Positions 46,980 to 55,485 of a stretch of 64,000 bases of DNA are shown piece by piece. The position numbers and the translations under genes are program-made. Source of the DNA: Chitinophaga sp. GTDB lineage: Bacteria > Bacteroidota > Bacteroidia > Chitinophagales > Chitinophagaceae. How positions within the stretch are numbered: the first letter of the stretch is position 1; every line of letters begins with the position of its first letter. Under the pieces are notes generated by a model. The model did no database searches, was not told the origin of the DNA, and worked only from the letters and a program-made list of their open reading frames with translations. The DNA is taken from positions 248,001 through 312,000 of the forward strand of contig NZ_JAFAIX010000013.1 of NCBI RefSeq assembly GCF_019236475.1, in the 5' to 3' direction.

Positions 46980-47648
46980 TTAAAAATAATTTCCTTGGAG
47001 CAGAATGATGCACCCGGAAACGGCTCCAGACAGCAATTCCCATTGGTTGCGGAGGCGTTTGAGCGCCATCGATAGCAGGTTATAAGCGGCCTCTTTGGTC
47101 AGTTTCATGATGGCGGCCACCTGTTCATGTTCCAGGTTCTGGAAATAACGGAGGTAAATGATCTCCTGTTGGCGGTGGCTGAGTTGTTGGAGGCAGTTGT
47201 GGAGCTGTTGTTTACGTTCCCGTTCCCCATCGTCATCAATAATGAACGACTCCACCGATAATTCAGCGTTGAAGGGAGGCTGGTAATCCTGTATCCACAG
47301 GCCTAGGCGCTTTTGTTGTGTTTTATGGTTTTGTAGCTCCCGGAGCATTTTGTGACGCAGGCTTTTGAAGAAATAGCTTTTCACATGTACTTCCCGGCTC
47401 AGATTCGATCTTTTGGTCCATAGGGTGGTAGCCATCTCCTGGATACAGTCTTCCACAAAATCCTTATCGGGATGGATTTTCATGCCATATTGAAAAAGGG
47501 GAGCATAATATAGGGCAACGAGCTGACCAAAAGCTTCACTGTCACCGTCCAGGAATTTTTGCCAGCCAGATAACAGTTGCCCATTGTCGGCGTGATATGT
47601 TGACTCGTTACTGATGTTCAATAATTTATCTTCGGTACAAGTTAACAA
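46980..47648 (-). CDS. ECF-type RNA polymerase sigma factor (start uncertain)
   Basis: Region 2 (FGQLVALYYAPLFQYGMKIHPDKDFVEDCIQEMATTLW) and region 4 (LSHRQQEIIYLRYFQNLEHEQVAAIMKLTKEAAYNLLSMALKRL) are clear. No ATG exists before region 2. The longest frame starts at TTG 47648, directly after an in-frame stop a few codons upstream; a second TTG at 47621 (codon 10, reading NISNESTYH) is possible. A -7-like box overlaps 47648, which favours the 47621 start. The gene heads the minus-strand FecR/SusC/SusD operon. Confidence 0.9.
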   Translation of the reverse strand: MLTCTEDKLLNISNESTYHADNGQLLSGWQKFLDGDSEAFGQLVALYYAPLFQYGMKIHPDKDFVEDCIQEMATTLWTKRSNLSREVHVKSYFFKSLRHKMLRELQNHKTQQKRLGLWIQDYQPPFNAELSVESFIIDDDGERERKQQLHNCLQQLSHRQQEIIYLRYFQNLEHEQVAAIMKLTKEAAYNLLSMALKRLRNQWELLSGAVSGCIILLQGNYF

Positions 47649-47702
47649 AGATATCGGGAATATAAATTTTTACATGGGTTATCCTTTACCCATAAAATCA
47701 CC
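47646..47702 (-). promoter_or_regulatory. Candidate promoter and operator of ECF sigma gene 2
   Basis: On the minus strand TATCTTTG (47646-47653) fits TAnnTTTG and overlaps the TTG 47648. An inverted repeat ATGGGT/ACCCAT (47674-47679 with 47688-47693) lies just upstream, next to the TACCCATAAAAT string shared with the other ECF sigma gene. Confidence 0.4.
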
Positions 47703-47708
47703 TAAAGA

Positions 47709-47740
47709 AAAGCGGGTGCCCTTCTAAGGACACCCGCTTT
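47709..47740. terminator. Hairpin between ECF sigma 2 and the coiled-coil protein gene
   Basis: AAAGCGGGTG (47709-47718) pairs with CACCCGCTTT (47731-47740), with an inner CCTT/AAGG stem. The stable stem lies downstream of neither gene in the minus direction; it may end read-through from the plus strand or shape the sigma leader. Confidence 0.5.
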
Positions 47741-47801
47741 CCTTTGTATCGGGGAGCTTAAGTGATTACTTTACCGGTATAGTTGTTCTTTAATTTTTTG
47801 C

Positions 47802-48263
47802 TTACGCATTATTCTTCTTCATGTCTTCAATGCGAAGACCTTGTTTACGAATATCTTCTTCTAATTGCTCAATGTATTTTTTTGATTTAGCAATTTTTTC
47901 TGTTTGCTTATGTACATCATTCGCATACTTGCTGGCATCTTTAGCAGAGCGGCTGGCCTTTTTGGACAGTTTTTCATCACCCACTTCTCCATTCGTCATT
48001 TCTGCAGAATGCTTCTTCGCAGTTCTCATGGCGTCATCTGCCTTCTTATTTAATTTCTCGGCATCATCCATCATTTTTTGCAGATCAATTGTTTCATAGG
48101 CGGCTTTCAATTTAAGCGCGTTTAATTTTGTCTCCTCTTTCAGGATCTCTTTTTCCTTTTTTAACGAATTGATATAGTCTTTATCTACTTTTTGCGCTAC
48201 AGCTCCCATCGCCGTTAATACGATAATTGAAAATACGCTGACAGTCTTTAGAATTCTGTTCAT
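47802..48263 (-). CDS. Small secreted coiled-coil protein
   Basis: The 153-residue protein has a signal peptide (VFSIIVLTAMGAVAQ) and a Lys/Glu/Ala-rich helical body with heptad-like spacing throughout (KEKEILKEETKLNALKLKAAYE ... KIAKSKKYIEQLEEDIRKQ). No enzyme motif is seen. It probably resides in the periplasm. Neighbours give no clear functional link. The reading frame and signal peptide are convincing; function is unknown. Confidence 0.7.
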   Translation of the reverse strand: MNRILKTVSVFSIIVLTAMGAVAQKVDKDYINSLKKEKEILKEETKLNALKLKAAYETIDLQKMMDDAEKLNKKADDAMRTAKKHSAEMTNGEVGDEKLSKKASRSAKDASKYANDVHKQTEKIAKSKKYIEQLEEDIRKQGLRIEDMKKNNA

Positions 48264-48383
48264 AAATTTTGGCTATTTGATTTGCTCCCCGATTTACAAT
48301 AAGAGTGCCAGAAGCTATAGGTTGTAGCTCGTGGCGGTTGGTCAAGGTACGATTTTATATTGGCAAATGTATTTATATAAAAC

Positions 48384-48412
48384 ATCAAACCCGCGGCGAG
48401 CGCGGGTTTGAT
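48384..48412 (-). terminator. Terminator after the DUF2911 gene
   Basis: ATCAAACCCGCG (48384-48395) pairs perfectly with CGCGGGTTTGAT (48401-48412) around GCGAG, directly after the minus-strand stop. Confidence 0.8.
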
Positions 48413-48414
48413 TA

Positions 48415-49518
48415 TCAGTTAATATCTTTTCCTTCTTGCAGCGTCTTCACAAATTTCTCTAATCGATCTTTGTTTGGCAGGTCTGGCGCTTGTGCGCGGG
48501 CTTTTAGCGCATAGGTCAATGCTTTCTTGTAATCTCCGAGTGCAGAGTATCCGCGGGCCATACCGGCGTTGGTAAGAAATTCGTCGGGGTGTTTATCGTA
48601 GTCCATTTTAAAGATCTCGAAGGCTTCTTTGCCATGTTTGAGATGCGCGAGATTCCTGGCATAGAAATATAGTTCATTCACATTGCCGAAGGGCAAGGCT
48701 TTTTTCATAACCGCCATCGCTTCCTCTTTTCGGCCAAGACTATCCAGGACAGCAGCTTTGGTGCTCCATGCCTGGAAGCTCTGGGTACCTCCGGTAGTTA
48801 CACTGGTAGCGGAATCGGCCCATAGCAGGGCTTCTTGGAGGTTTGTATTATGTTGTGCACAGAAGCTAGCTGCTGCATCCCAGGATTGCCAGGCGAAGCC
48901 ACTAGTGCCCCTCAGCTCTTTGCGGAAAGAAGCGATCTGTGTCTTTACCACATCCACGTCTACCTTAAACGGAATCATTTGCTTTTCCCATTCCAGGGCT
49001 ACAGTAGCACTGGTAGGCGTTTCGTCGATGAATTCATATTTAAGCCATTCCACACTTTTATCTGTGGCAACTGGCTTTGCTTTTATGCGCAACGCATCTT
49101 CATTAGGATCATAATAGAAGCTACCCCATGAGCTGGAATTTTTGGAGAAAATCAGGGTGCTTTCATTAGGATCATAGGCCACAAAGAAGCCGTAGGTGCC
49201 AGCGGCCAGTGGTTGTCCGTTTACCATGACATCTGTAGAGAAAGTAATAGTGGTATTTTCATTGGCGCCCGCTCTCCACGGCGCTGCCTTGGATGGTCCA
49301 AAGCCGAGATTCGCAAAGCCTTTATGGACTACTTCTCCCCAGATATGGCCGTCCCTGTTCCTAACACCAGGGCGACTGTAATTAATGGTTACCTGTGTGA
49401 TACCAATGCCTTCACTAACGGAAGCACGTTTGTTATCGCCACTAGGCAGCGTGGTGAACTGAGCATGAGCAGTAAGGGTTGTTAACAAAATCGCACAAGC
49501 AAAAATTGTGTTTTTCAT
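48415..49518 (-). CDS. DUF2911 domain protein with C-terminal TPR-like region
   Basis: The 367-residue protein has a signal peptide (IFACAILLTTLTAHA) and a DUF2911 domain with VTINYSRPGVRNRDGHIWG, PWRAGANENTTITFSTDVMVNG and GTYGFFVAY. The last third (about 235-365) is helical and TPR-like, with NEALLWADSAT-type and SALGDYKKALTYALKARAQA segments. The family is common in Bacteroidota and has no established biochemical role. It is an exported protein, probably periplasmic. Confidence 0.85.
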   Translation of the reverse strand: MKNTIFACAILLTTLTAHAQFTTLPSGDNKRASVSEGIGITQVTINYSRPGVRNRDGHIWGEVVHKGFANLGFGPSKAAPWRAGANENTTITFSTDVMVNGQPLAAGTYGFFVAYDPNESTLIFSKNSSSWGSFYYDPNEDALRIKAKPVATDKSVEWLKYEFIDETPTSATVALEWEKQMIPFKVDVDVVKTQIASFRKELRGTSGFAWQSWDAAASFCAQHNTNLQEALLWADSATSVTTGGTQSFQAWSTKAAVLDSLGRKEEAMAVMKKALPFGNVNELYFYARNLAHLKHGKEAFEIFKMDYDKHPDEFLTNAGMARGYSALGDYKKALTYALKARAQAPDLPNKDRLEKFVKTLQEGKDIN

Positions 49519-49826
49519 TTCGTGTTTTTTTTGATGAGGAATAAAAAGCTACCGGGCATTCTCTCCTATGGGGCGGGAGATGGATAGCCTGGGGCGTAAA
49601 TAATAGTAGCTAACGATACAACATCACCTAGAAAAGTTAACACTATTTACGCATACTGGTTTGTCACATATTGCTCTTTTTTGACCGCTTATCAAAATAG
49701 CCGCTGCATCAGGGCCGCAGTGGGTTATTTATACCAGCGTCTACCGGAAACAGTTATTTTCGATGCCACTCCTTTTTCATTTTTCCCGAAAATTTCCATA
49801 TTTGGCAAAAAAAATAATCCTCTCCT
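49519..49826. other. 308-bp divergent gap upstream of the DUF2911 gene
   Basis: No gene is supported. Promoters of both divergent neighbours must lie here, but no clear TAnnTTTG/TTTG pair is visible. Short imperfect inverted repeats are present around 49560-49600. Confidence 0.4.
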
Positions 49827-50294
49827 ATGAATTTCATTAAACGCCTATTCCAACAACCCCAAGATTATATTCAATGTCCCAGATGCCTCGGCAAAGGACA
49901 TGTAGATGAGGATGACATTACAAGACTTGGCAATGAATTGTATTGGTTACCTGGCAAATGCGCCTATTGTAACTCGAAAGGGAAAGTTGATCCTAAAATT
50001 GTTGAAAGCGTGGCGCCTAATGAAGTATTTCTCTCAACAGATCGTACACAAATTGAAAGGTTACGCATTATCGATAGAGATCCTGCCATTCTACAAGAAA
50101 AAAGAATATTCGATGAACGAAGGGAACAGTTTATTCAGCAGATTATAGAATTACATTTTTCAGAACTGATGAGTCCTGAACAAATTACAAATCTTTATAT
50201 GGAAGCTGGGCCGCGATTAAGTGAGGAAGATTATGCGAAGGAGAAAAAAGAATTGCTGAGATATGTGGAGAAGGTAATTGCGTATCATCAATAA
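49827..50294 (+). CDS. Small protein with DnaJ-like CxxCxGxG zinc motifs
   Basis: The 155-residue protein has two cysteine pairs, CPRCLGKG (about residues 19-26) and CAYCNSKGKV (about 45-54). They are spaced like the zinc modules of DnaJ and likely bind one Zn. The rest is a helical, charged region with a C-terminal LLRYVEKVIAYH. There is no J-domain and no signal peptide. The role is unknown; a chaperone-like or nucleic-acid-binding adaptor is possible. The gene is isolated and convergent with the dienelactone hydrolase gene. Confidence 0.7.
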   Translation: MNFIKRLFQQPQDYIQCPRCLGKGHVDEDDITRLGNELYWLPGKCAYCNSKGKVDPKIVESVAPNEVFLSTDRTQIERLRIIDRDPAILQEKRIFDERREQFIQQIIELHFSELMSPEQITNLYMEAGPRLSEEDYAKEKKELLRYVEKVIAYHQ

Positions 50295-50317
50295 GGTTTC
50301 TACAATAAAAAAAGAAG

Positions 50318-50346
50318 AGCCGGATAAATTCATCAATTATCCGGCT
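50318..50346. terminator. Bidirectional terminator
   Basis: AGCCGGATAA (50318-50327) pairs with TTATCCGGCT (50337-50346), 10 bp, between the convergent genes ending at 50294 and 50372. A T-run follows on the minus strand. Confidence 0.8.
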
Positions 50347-50371
50347 ATTATATTTGAGACAATGAATTAAA

Positions 50372-51253
50372 CTATCCCCCCAATTGCTCCTTAAAAAACG
50401 CTATCGTGCGATTCCATGCTAATTCCGCCGCAGCCTTATCATATCTCGGGGTAGTATCATTATGAAAACCATGATGCGTATTCGGATAATGATAAATAAT
50501 GAAATCCTTATTATTATCCTGCAAGGCTTTTTCATATGCATCAATACCCGCATTGATGCTTGCATCTGACTCCGCGTAATGCAACTGTAATGCCGCTTTA
50601 ATAGAAGGTACTTCTTCCAGGGGAGCTTGTGCTCCGTAGAAAGGTGCGGCTGCCAGTAATGCAGGAATGCGTGCTGCCATCATATTGGCAATCCAGCCTC
50701 CAAAGCAGAAGCCTACCACTCCTATTTTCCCATTGCAATGCGCATGATGTTGGAGGTATTCAAATCCTGCGATGAAATCTGCTAACATCTCATGCGGATT
50801 CCGCTTACCGTGTAAGGTGCGCCCTTCATCATCATTCCCAGGATAACCACCTAAAGGACTCAATGCATCCGGAGCGAGCGTGATGAAACCTTCCAGGGCG
50901 GCGCGTCTGGCCACATCTTCAATATGTGGGTTCAGTCCTCTGTTTTCATGCACAACTACGATCCCTGGTATTTTTCCTGTATTACCAGCAGGCATGCATA
51001 GCAATGCTTTTATAGTACCTCCACCTTTGGGAGATGGATAATTGACATAGGTGGAAACAATGCGTGGATCATCTGCTTTTACTTGTATGGCGGCTTTATA
51101 ATCCGGCATCAAGTAAGCCATCAACCCGGGTACTGTCCATCCATTATGGGCGTAAGCAGACAATTGATCTGTGAAGTCTTCTTTGCTGATGCGATTATGT
51201 GCATAATCGTTGTACAATTCAAAAACTTTAGGGTGGATATCTGCTTTATTCAT
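50372..51253 (-). CDS. Dienelactone hydrolase family protein
   Basis: The 293-residue alpha/beta-hydrolase has the DLH signature: VVVHENRGLNPHIEDVARR with the modulating Glu, nucleophile Cys in GVVGFCFGG, acid Asp in HYAESDASI, and base His in YPNTHHGFHND. The N-terminal 60 residues (helical, about AHNRISKEDFTDQLSAYAHNGW) are an extension beyond the core. The dienelactone substrate is not established; many family members have other carboxylic ester substrates. It starts 4 bp after the GNAT stop, so the two form a translationally close operon. Confidence 0.9.
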   Translation of the reverse strand: MNKADIHPKVFELYNDYAHNRISKEDFTDQLSAYAHNGWTVPGLMAYLMPDYKAAIQVKADDPRIVSTYVNYPSPKGGGTIKALLCMPAGNTGKIPGIVVVHENRGLNPHIEDVARRAALEGFITLAPDALSPLGGYPGNDDEGRTLHGKRNPHEMLADFIAGFEYLQHHAHCNGKIGVVGFCFGGWIANMMAARIPALLAAAPFYGAQAPLEEVPSIKAALQLHYAESDASINAGIDAYEKALQDNNKDFIIYHYPNTHHGFHNDTTPRYDKAAAELAWNRTIAFFKEQLGG

Positions 51254-51257
51254 ATGC

Positions 51258-51989
51258 TTAATTTTTTAACCGATAATTGGTCATCAGGAAATCTTCCGTA
51301 AATCCTAACTTTTTGTAAATATTTTTCCCCATGGCAGAGGATTGCAGCGTTGCCAGTTTTGTGTTATTTGCTATCGCATTGTTTAGTAAGACAGCCATCA
51401 CTTCTTCCGCAAAACCTTGCTTTCTGAAATCAGGAATAATGCCCACACCATGTATCCCGACAATACCATTAGATTCCAGTACGATAGCCGTTCCTATTGC
51501 CTGTTGCGCCTTCCGGACCAGGTAAAACTGTACTGCTTCTTTCGTTTTATGGAGTATTTCCGCCGAAATGCTGTAACCAAAACTCTGCGGATAAAGTTCT
51601 TCCCATATTTTTGCCTGTTCTGGAGTAGTAACGCTTTCCAACTGGATGCGGTTGAGCTGTTCAAATGGTTCAGACAATTTCAACGACATGCCGATTTGTT
51701 CTGATCTTACCTCAAAGCTCGCTGCTTCGAACAGTGGGCGCAAACCATTTTCAAAATCCCCCCAATGGCTCACTGTTAATGGTACTTGGTTATTTTTAAT
51801 GGCATCTACAGCAGCGCTCAAAGCAGCCCCAGTAACGGCTTCATTAAACCAAATTCTATTAGGCCATTCTGAACCTGTCACCTGACTGACATTAAAATGA
51901 TGATCCTGTTGATATCGTCCAAAGGCATTACCTACTATGGTCCACAAAGTCGTCAGGTTATTTATGTTCTGTTGATTCAAATTTTCCAC
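51258..51989 (-). CDS. GNAT-family N-acetyltransferase
   Basis: The 243-residue protein has the acetyl-CoA-binding region IHGVGIIPDFRKQGFAEEVMAVLLNNA, motif A of GNAT enzymes, and a C-terminal LGFTEDFLMTNYRL, in the second half. The first 110 residues are a less typical N-terminal domain. Only GTG at 51989 can start the gene, because an in-frame stop lies three codons upstream. It is cotranscribed with the dienelactone hydrolase gene. The acceptor substrate is unknown. Confidence 0.85.
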   Translation of the reverse strand: MENLNQQNINNLTTLWTIVGNAFGRYQQDHHFNVSQVTGSEWPNRIWFNEAVTGAALSAAVDAIKNNQVPLTVSHWGDFENGLRPLFEAASFEVRSEQIGMSLKLSEPFEQLNRIQLESVTTPEQAKIWEELYPQSFGYSISAEILHKTKEAVQFYLVRKAQQAIGTAIVLESNGIVGIHGVGIIPDFRKQGFAEEVMAVLLNNAIANNTKLATLQSSAMGKNIYKKLGFTEDFLMTNYRLKN

Positions 51990-52152
51990 GCTATATTATT
52001 TTGAATTGATTAAAATTATTACTGTAAACATGGCAGCGATACCGATTGTTTTTTACTGGATAGTTCCCACCGGCAGGCCCAGCCAAATGACTTACAGAAA
52101 GGCCCTAATAGAACCCTAGGGCAAAATTATCTCTCTATTTTTGCAATCTGCT

Positions 52153-52770
52153 TTACATATGTTGATTCGGGTTATTTTTCTTTAAATCGCGTCGGATCCG
52201 ACTCAATTGAGTGGGTGTAATGGCTAAGTGAGACGCGATGTGCTGCAACGGAATGCGTTTATCTATGTCAGGATAGGCTGTCAATAGTTTCTGGTACCTC
52301 ATCGTGGCATTCTCCATGACGAGAGAAATTTCTCTTTGTTCCTTGTCGATGATCCAGTTCTTTTCCAAGTAAGCAATGTAGAAGCTTTTCAGTTCATCGT
52401 TTTGGTAGATACGTTCTTTATACAATTGGTAATCCATGCTGATAAAGGTGGTATCCTCAATTGCTTGAAGGGTAAATTCCGAAGGGGTTTTCAATATTGC
52501 AGAAACCGCAGATCCGGCGAACTGATTTTCCAGGAAGATATTTTTATTGTAGGTATTTCCCTGGTCATCTGTAAAGTAAGCGATCATGGCTCCTTTACAG
52601 ATAAAGTTAATATGTTTGGATACCTGTCCTATGTGCAATAATATTTCGCCTTTTTCAACAGTTCGGAAAACTGCGATACGCTTGAACAGATCAAAGGCTT
52701 CATCCGAAAGCGGATAATATGAAAGGAGCTTTGTTTTAAATGCTGATAAATAATGTTCTTCTTCCGTCAC
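52153..52770 (-). CDS. Crp/Fnr-family transcriptional regulator
   Basis: The 205-residue protein has an N-terminal cyclic-nucleotide-binding-like beta barrel (GEILLHIGQVSKHINFICKGAMIAYF) and a C-terminal winged-helix with IASHLAITPTQLSRIRRDLKK as recognition region. It lacks the Fe-S cysteines of Fnr, so it does not sense oxygen in that way. Start is GTG at 52770, with an upstream in-frame stop four codons earlier. Regulated genes are unknown. Confidence 0.88.
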   Translation of the reverse strand: MTEEEHYLSAFKTKLLSYYPLSDEAFDLFKRIAVFRTVEKGEILLHIGQVSKHINFICKGAMIAYFTDDQGNTYNKNIFLENQFAGSAVSAILKTPSEFTLQAIEDTTFISMDYQLYKERIYQNDELKSFYIAYLEKNWIIDKEQREISLVMENATMRYQKLLTAYPDIDKRIPLQHIASHLAITPTQLSRIRRDLKKNNPNQHM

Positions 52771-52848
52771 AATTGTAATCTGTTAATATGATCTAAAGGC
52801 TGCCTGATTCCAACATACTCCTCATCAGACAATTTACCACCAGTGCTT

Positions 52849-55389
52849 TTACTTACCATTCAATTGAAATGCGGCTAAATACTCATCCGCATGTGGTACA
52901 CCACATTCTTTCGCCATATAATAATGGGCTTCTACCATTTTCGGATTGTAAAAATCAGGACTCATATACAAGGTAGCAATATCCAAATGTACTTCAGGAT
53001 ATTCTCCAACAGCGCCCTGATAGAGTTCCATAGCTTTATTCAGATCAAAAGGCACCCCTTTTCCATCGTAGTATAGCAATCCTAGTCGCCATTTAGAGAA
53101 CGCATGACCTGCATCTACGGCCTGCTGGTAATACTTAGCGGCTTTTTCGTAGTCCTGTTCCTGTTCGTAGATATGGCCGATCTGTTGGGATACATCTTCC
53201 CTGTAATCCAGGGCCTGCAAGTAAAGCTCCAATGCCTTTGCGGTATCTACCATTTCATATACCGGGTTAGAGTAGACATCCCCCAAAGTGGCCATCGCAC
53301 TAGAATAATATCGTTTTACTGCTTGTTCTAACCACTCAACGGCTTTAGCAATATTCTTTGTTGTTCCTCTTCCCGCGAGGTAGGCAAGACCTACATTATT
53401 CATGGCCACCTTCTCTCCTAGCTCTGCAGCTTTTAAATAAAGCGAAAAGCCTCTCTCAGGTTGTTGATAACCTGGTGCATTTTCATAGAGATATCCCAGG
53501 TCTGTAATGGCTTCCAGACAGTTTCCTTCTATAGCCTGTTCAAAAGATTTGATCGCATCTTCATAACGTTCTTCGTCCAAAGCCAAGTTGCCCGCTGCAT
53601 GAGCGTCTAATGCAGCCTGGCCACTTTCTGCTAAAACCGTCAGTGCATGCAATTCACTTTTGCTGTAAAACGCATCCGGGTAATAGGCTAATTCATCTAT
53701 TATTTGTTGCGCCGTTGGGCGTCTGTGACTACCATCTTCCGACAATACATAGATATCCATATGTTGGAATCCTAACGCCACGCCATAAGTCAAACAGCCT
53801 TGTTTACCATTGATGCTGGTGAAATACATCGTACTTAGGATGCGTCCTTCGAAATTCGCCATGCCCCAAGCTTCTGTTTTATCCTGGAAGCCTAGATATC
53901 CTTCTTTTAGCAATACAAAATTTTTATATACCATCGGCATGACCCAGTGGGGATTGGCTCCTATGGCAAATAGTCCGGCCTCTCCATGATGCTCAACAAT
54001 AGCATATCTTTCACCGTTTGCCGCGGTGCCTGCGTATTCCAATGGTTTGATCTGTTGGAAAGTGGCAGGGAGCAACCAACCTTGTAAAGGGAGGAAGATA
54101 CCCGTATTCGATGTATCTGTTACCAGGTAAGCTTGTAGGTTGTAGTCGTAGTGGATATGATGTGCAGCGAATGGTAGCAGGATATTGCCAGCATCATCTA
54201 ATAATGCCATCTCTTCTCCACGAGTAATGAGATAATAGCCATCGATCATCTCGATAGTAGCCTCCCCACTTATCAGCGTATGGAAAGTATGCGATAGCCA
54301 AACCGGTGTACCATCGGGTTTTTCCAGTTTATAATAAGTAGTACTACCTTCTTTTATAACTTCAATGCCCTTAGCCGGCTGCATAGGTAATACAAACTTG
54401 CCACTAGGGACTATTACGCCCCACTCCTCCTTATTGCTGACAGCAAACAATTCCGGGCCTAATAGGAAACCGTCTTCGTACGTAGGCAATATGACCATTT
54501 GGTCATCCTCATCAATCACTAAGAATTTCCCTTCCCACACTACGTGCCCGTATCCTCCTAAAAAATCAAACGCATCATCATAGATACAAGGAATCGCTAG
54601 TCTTCCTTGCTTATCTATGTATCCTGCTTTTCCTTGCTTGGTTACTACAGCACGGTTTTCCCCATATGGAAATTCATATATTTCATCGAATTCAGCAGGC
54701 AAAACAATATTTCCATCTAGATCTTTTAGCCCTTTCAAATCAGTCTCTATAAAGACTTCCAGCTCTACTTCTTCCTCGAAAATGGAAGACTTGATCACTT
54801 CCCAGCCATAACCATATACTGGTTCATTTAGGAATTGTCGGAATGATTTTGCCCAACCTGTTTCTTTTAAAAACGGGCACGAATCCAGCAATGCCGGATC
54901 ATCAGCGGCGATCGCCGCTTGAATAATGCGGTTATTTTCCTCCATACTGGCTTTTAGTTTTTCTGCCTGTAGGGTATGACTTCCTGGGAAACCATCGTCT
55001 TCTATATTGAATACGTCCCATGCATCCAGGTGAAACCAGGAAAGATGGACTTTCCGTCTGAAATACTTCCGTATTTGTAGTTGAGCCTCCTGGAAAGCTG
55101 CTTTATCGTCCAACAACTGATCCCCGTGTTTTTCAATAAAAGCATAGAATGCACGAAATGCATCAATACCTGGAAACGCAGCCGCATAGAGCCCACCTTC
55201 CTCCCCATTGTATATTGGAGGAGCAATTTTAATCTTATCTGAAAAAAGTGGGTGGAAAAACAAAGGGAACTCATACTTCCATTCCATCATCATGGTAACC
55301 TCATCACTATTATACCCAGGCAATGGGTTCTTTTTTGCTACTTTTTCGGGGACTTGATCCAGGTTATACAAATACATTCTATGGGACAT
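52849..55389 (-). CDS. WG-repeat and Sel1/TPR-repeat protein
   Basis: The 846-residue protein opens with a cytosolic-looking N-terminal domain (about 1-210). It is followed by WG-type beta repeats such as GYIDKQGRLAIPCIYDDAFDFLGG and EWGVIVPSGKFVLPMQ, and then C-terminal Sel1-like repeats (YLKAAELGEKVAMNNVGLAYLAGRG, AAKYYQQAVDAGHAFSKWRLGLLYYDGKG). The two repeat classes joined in one chain suggest a scaffold or interaction protein. There is no signal peptide. An upstream TTG (55413) would add eight residues; ATG 55389 is used. Confidence 0.82.
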   Translation of the reverse strand: MSHRMYLYNLDQVPEKVAKKNPLPGYNSDEVTMMMEWKYEFPLFFHPLFSDKIKIAPPIYNGEEGGLYAAAFPGIDAFRAFYAFIEKHGDQLLDDKAAFQEAQLQIRKYFRRKVHLSWFHLDAWDVFNIEDDGFPGSHTLQAEKLKASMEENNRIIQAAIAADDPALLDSCPFLKETGWAKSFRQFLNEPVYGYGWEVIKSSIFEEEVELEVFIETDLKGLKDLDGNIVLPAEFDEIYEFPYGENRAVVTKQGKAGYIDKQGRLAIPCIYDDAFDFLGGYGHVVWEGKFLVIDEDDQMVILPTYEDGFLLGPELFAVSNKEEWGVIVPSGKFVLPMQPAKGIEVIKEGSTTYYKLEKPDGTPVWLSHTFHTLISGEATIEMIDGYYLITRGEEMALLDDAGNILLPFAAHHIHYDYNLQAYLVTDTSNTGIFLPLQGWLLPATFQQIKPLEYAGTAANGERYAIVEHHGEAGLFAIGANPHWVMPMVYKNFVLLKEGYLGFQDKTEAWGMANFEGRILSTMYFTSINGKQGCLTYGVALGFQHMDIYVLSEDGSHRRPTAQQIIDELAYYPDAFYSKSELHALTVLAESGQAALDAHAAGNLALDEERYEDAIKSFEQAIEGNCLEAITDLGYLYENAPGYQQPERGFSLYLKAAELGEKVAMNNVGLAYLAGRGTTKNIAKAVEWLEQAVKRYYSSAMATLGDVYSNPVYEMVDTAKALELYLQALDYREDVSQQIGHIYEQEQDYEKAAKYYQQAVDAGHAFSKWRLGLLYYDGKGVPFDLNKAMELYQGAVGEYPEVHLDIATLYMSPDFYNPKMVEAHYYMAKECGVPHADEYLAAFQLNGK

Positions 55390-55419
55390 AAAACACGGTT
55401 TTTCGGTTAACAAGTATAC

Positions 55420-55469
55420 AAAAAGAGACCGACATACAGCATGGTAGCACTGTAGATCGGTCTCTTTTT
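55420..55469 (-). terminator. Terminator after the zinc-ribbon membrane protein gene
   Basis: A 13-bp outer stem (55420-55432 with 55457-55469) with an inner TACAG/CTGTA stem lies just after the minus-strand stop at 55486, with A/T runs on both sides. Confidence 0.85.
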
Positions 55470-55485
55470 GGGGAATATTATTGTG

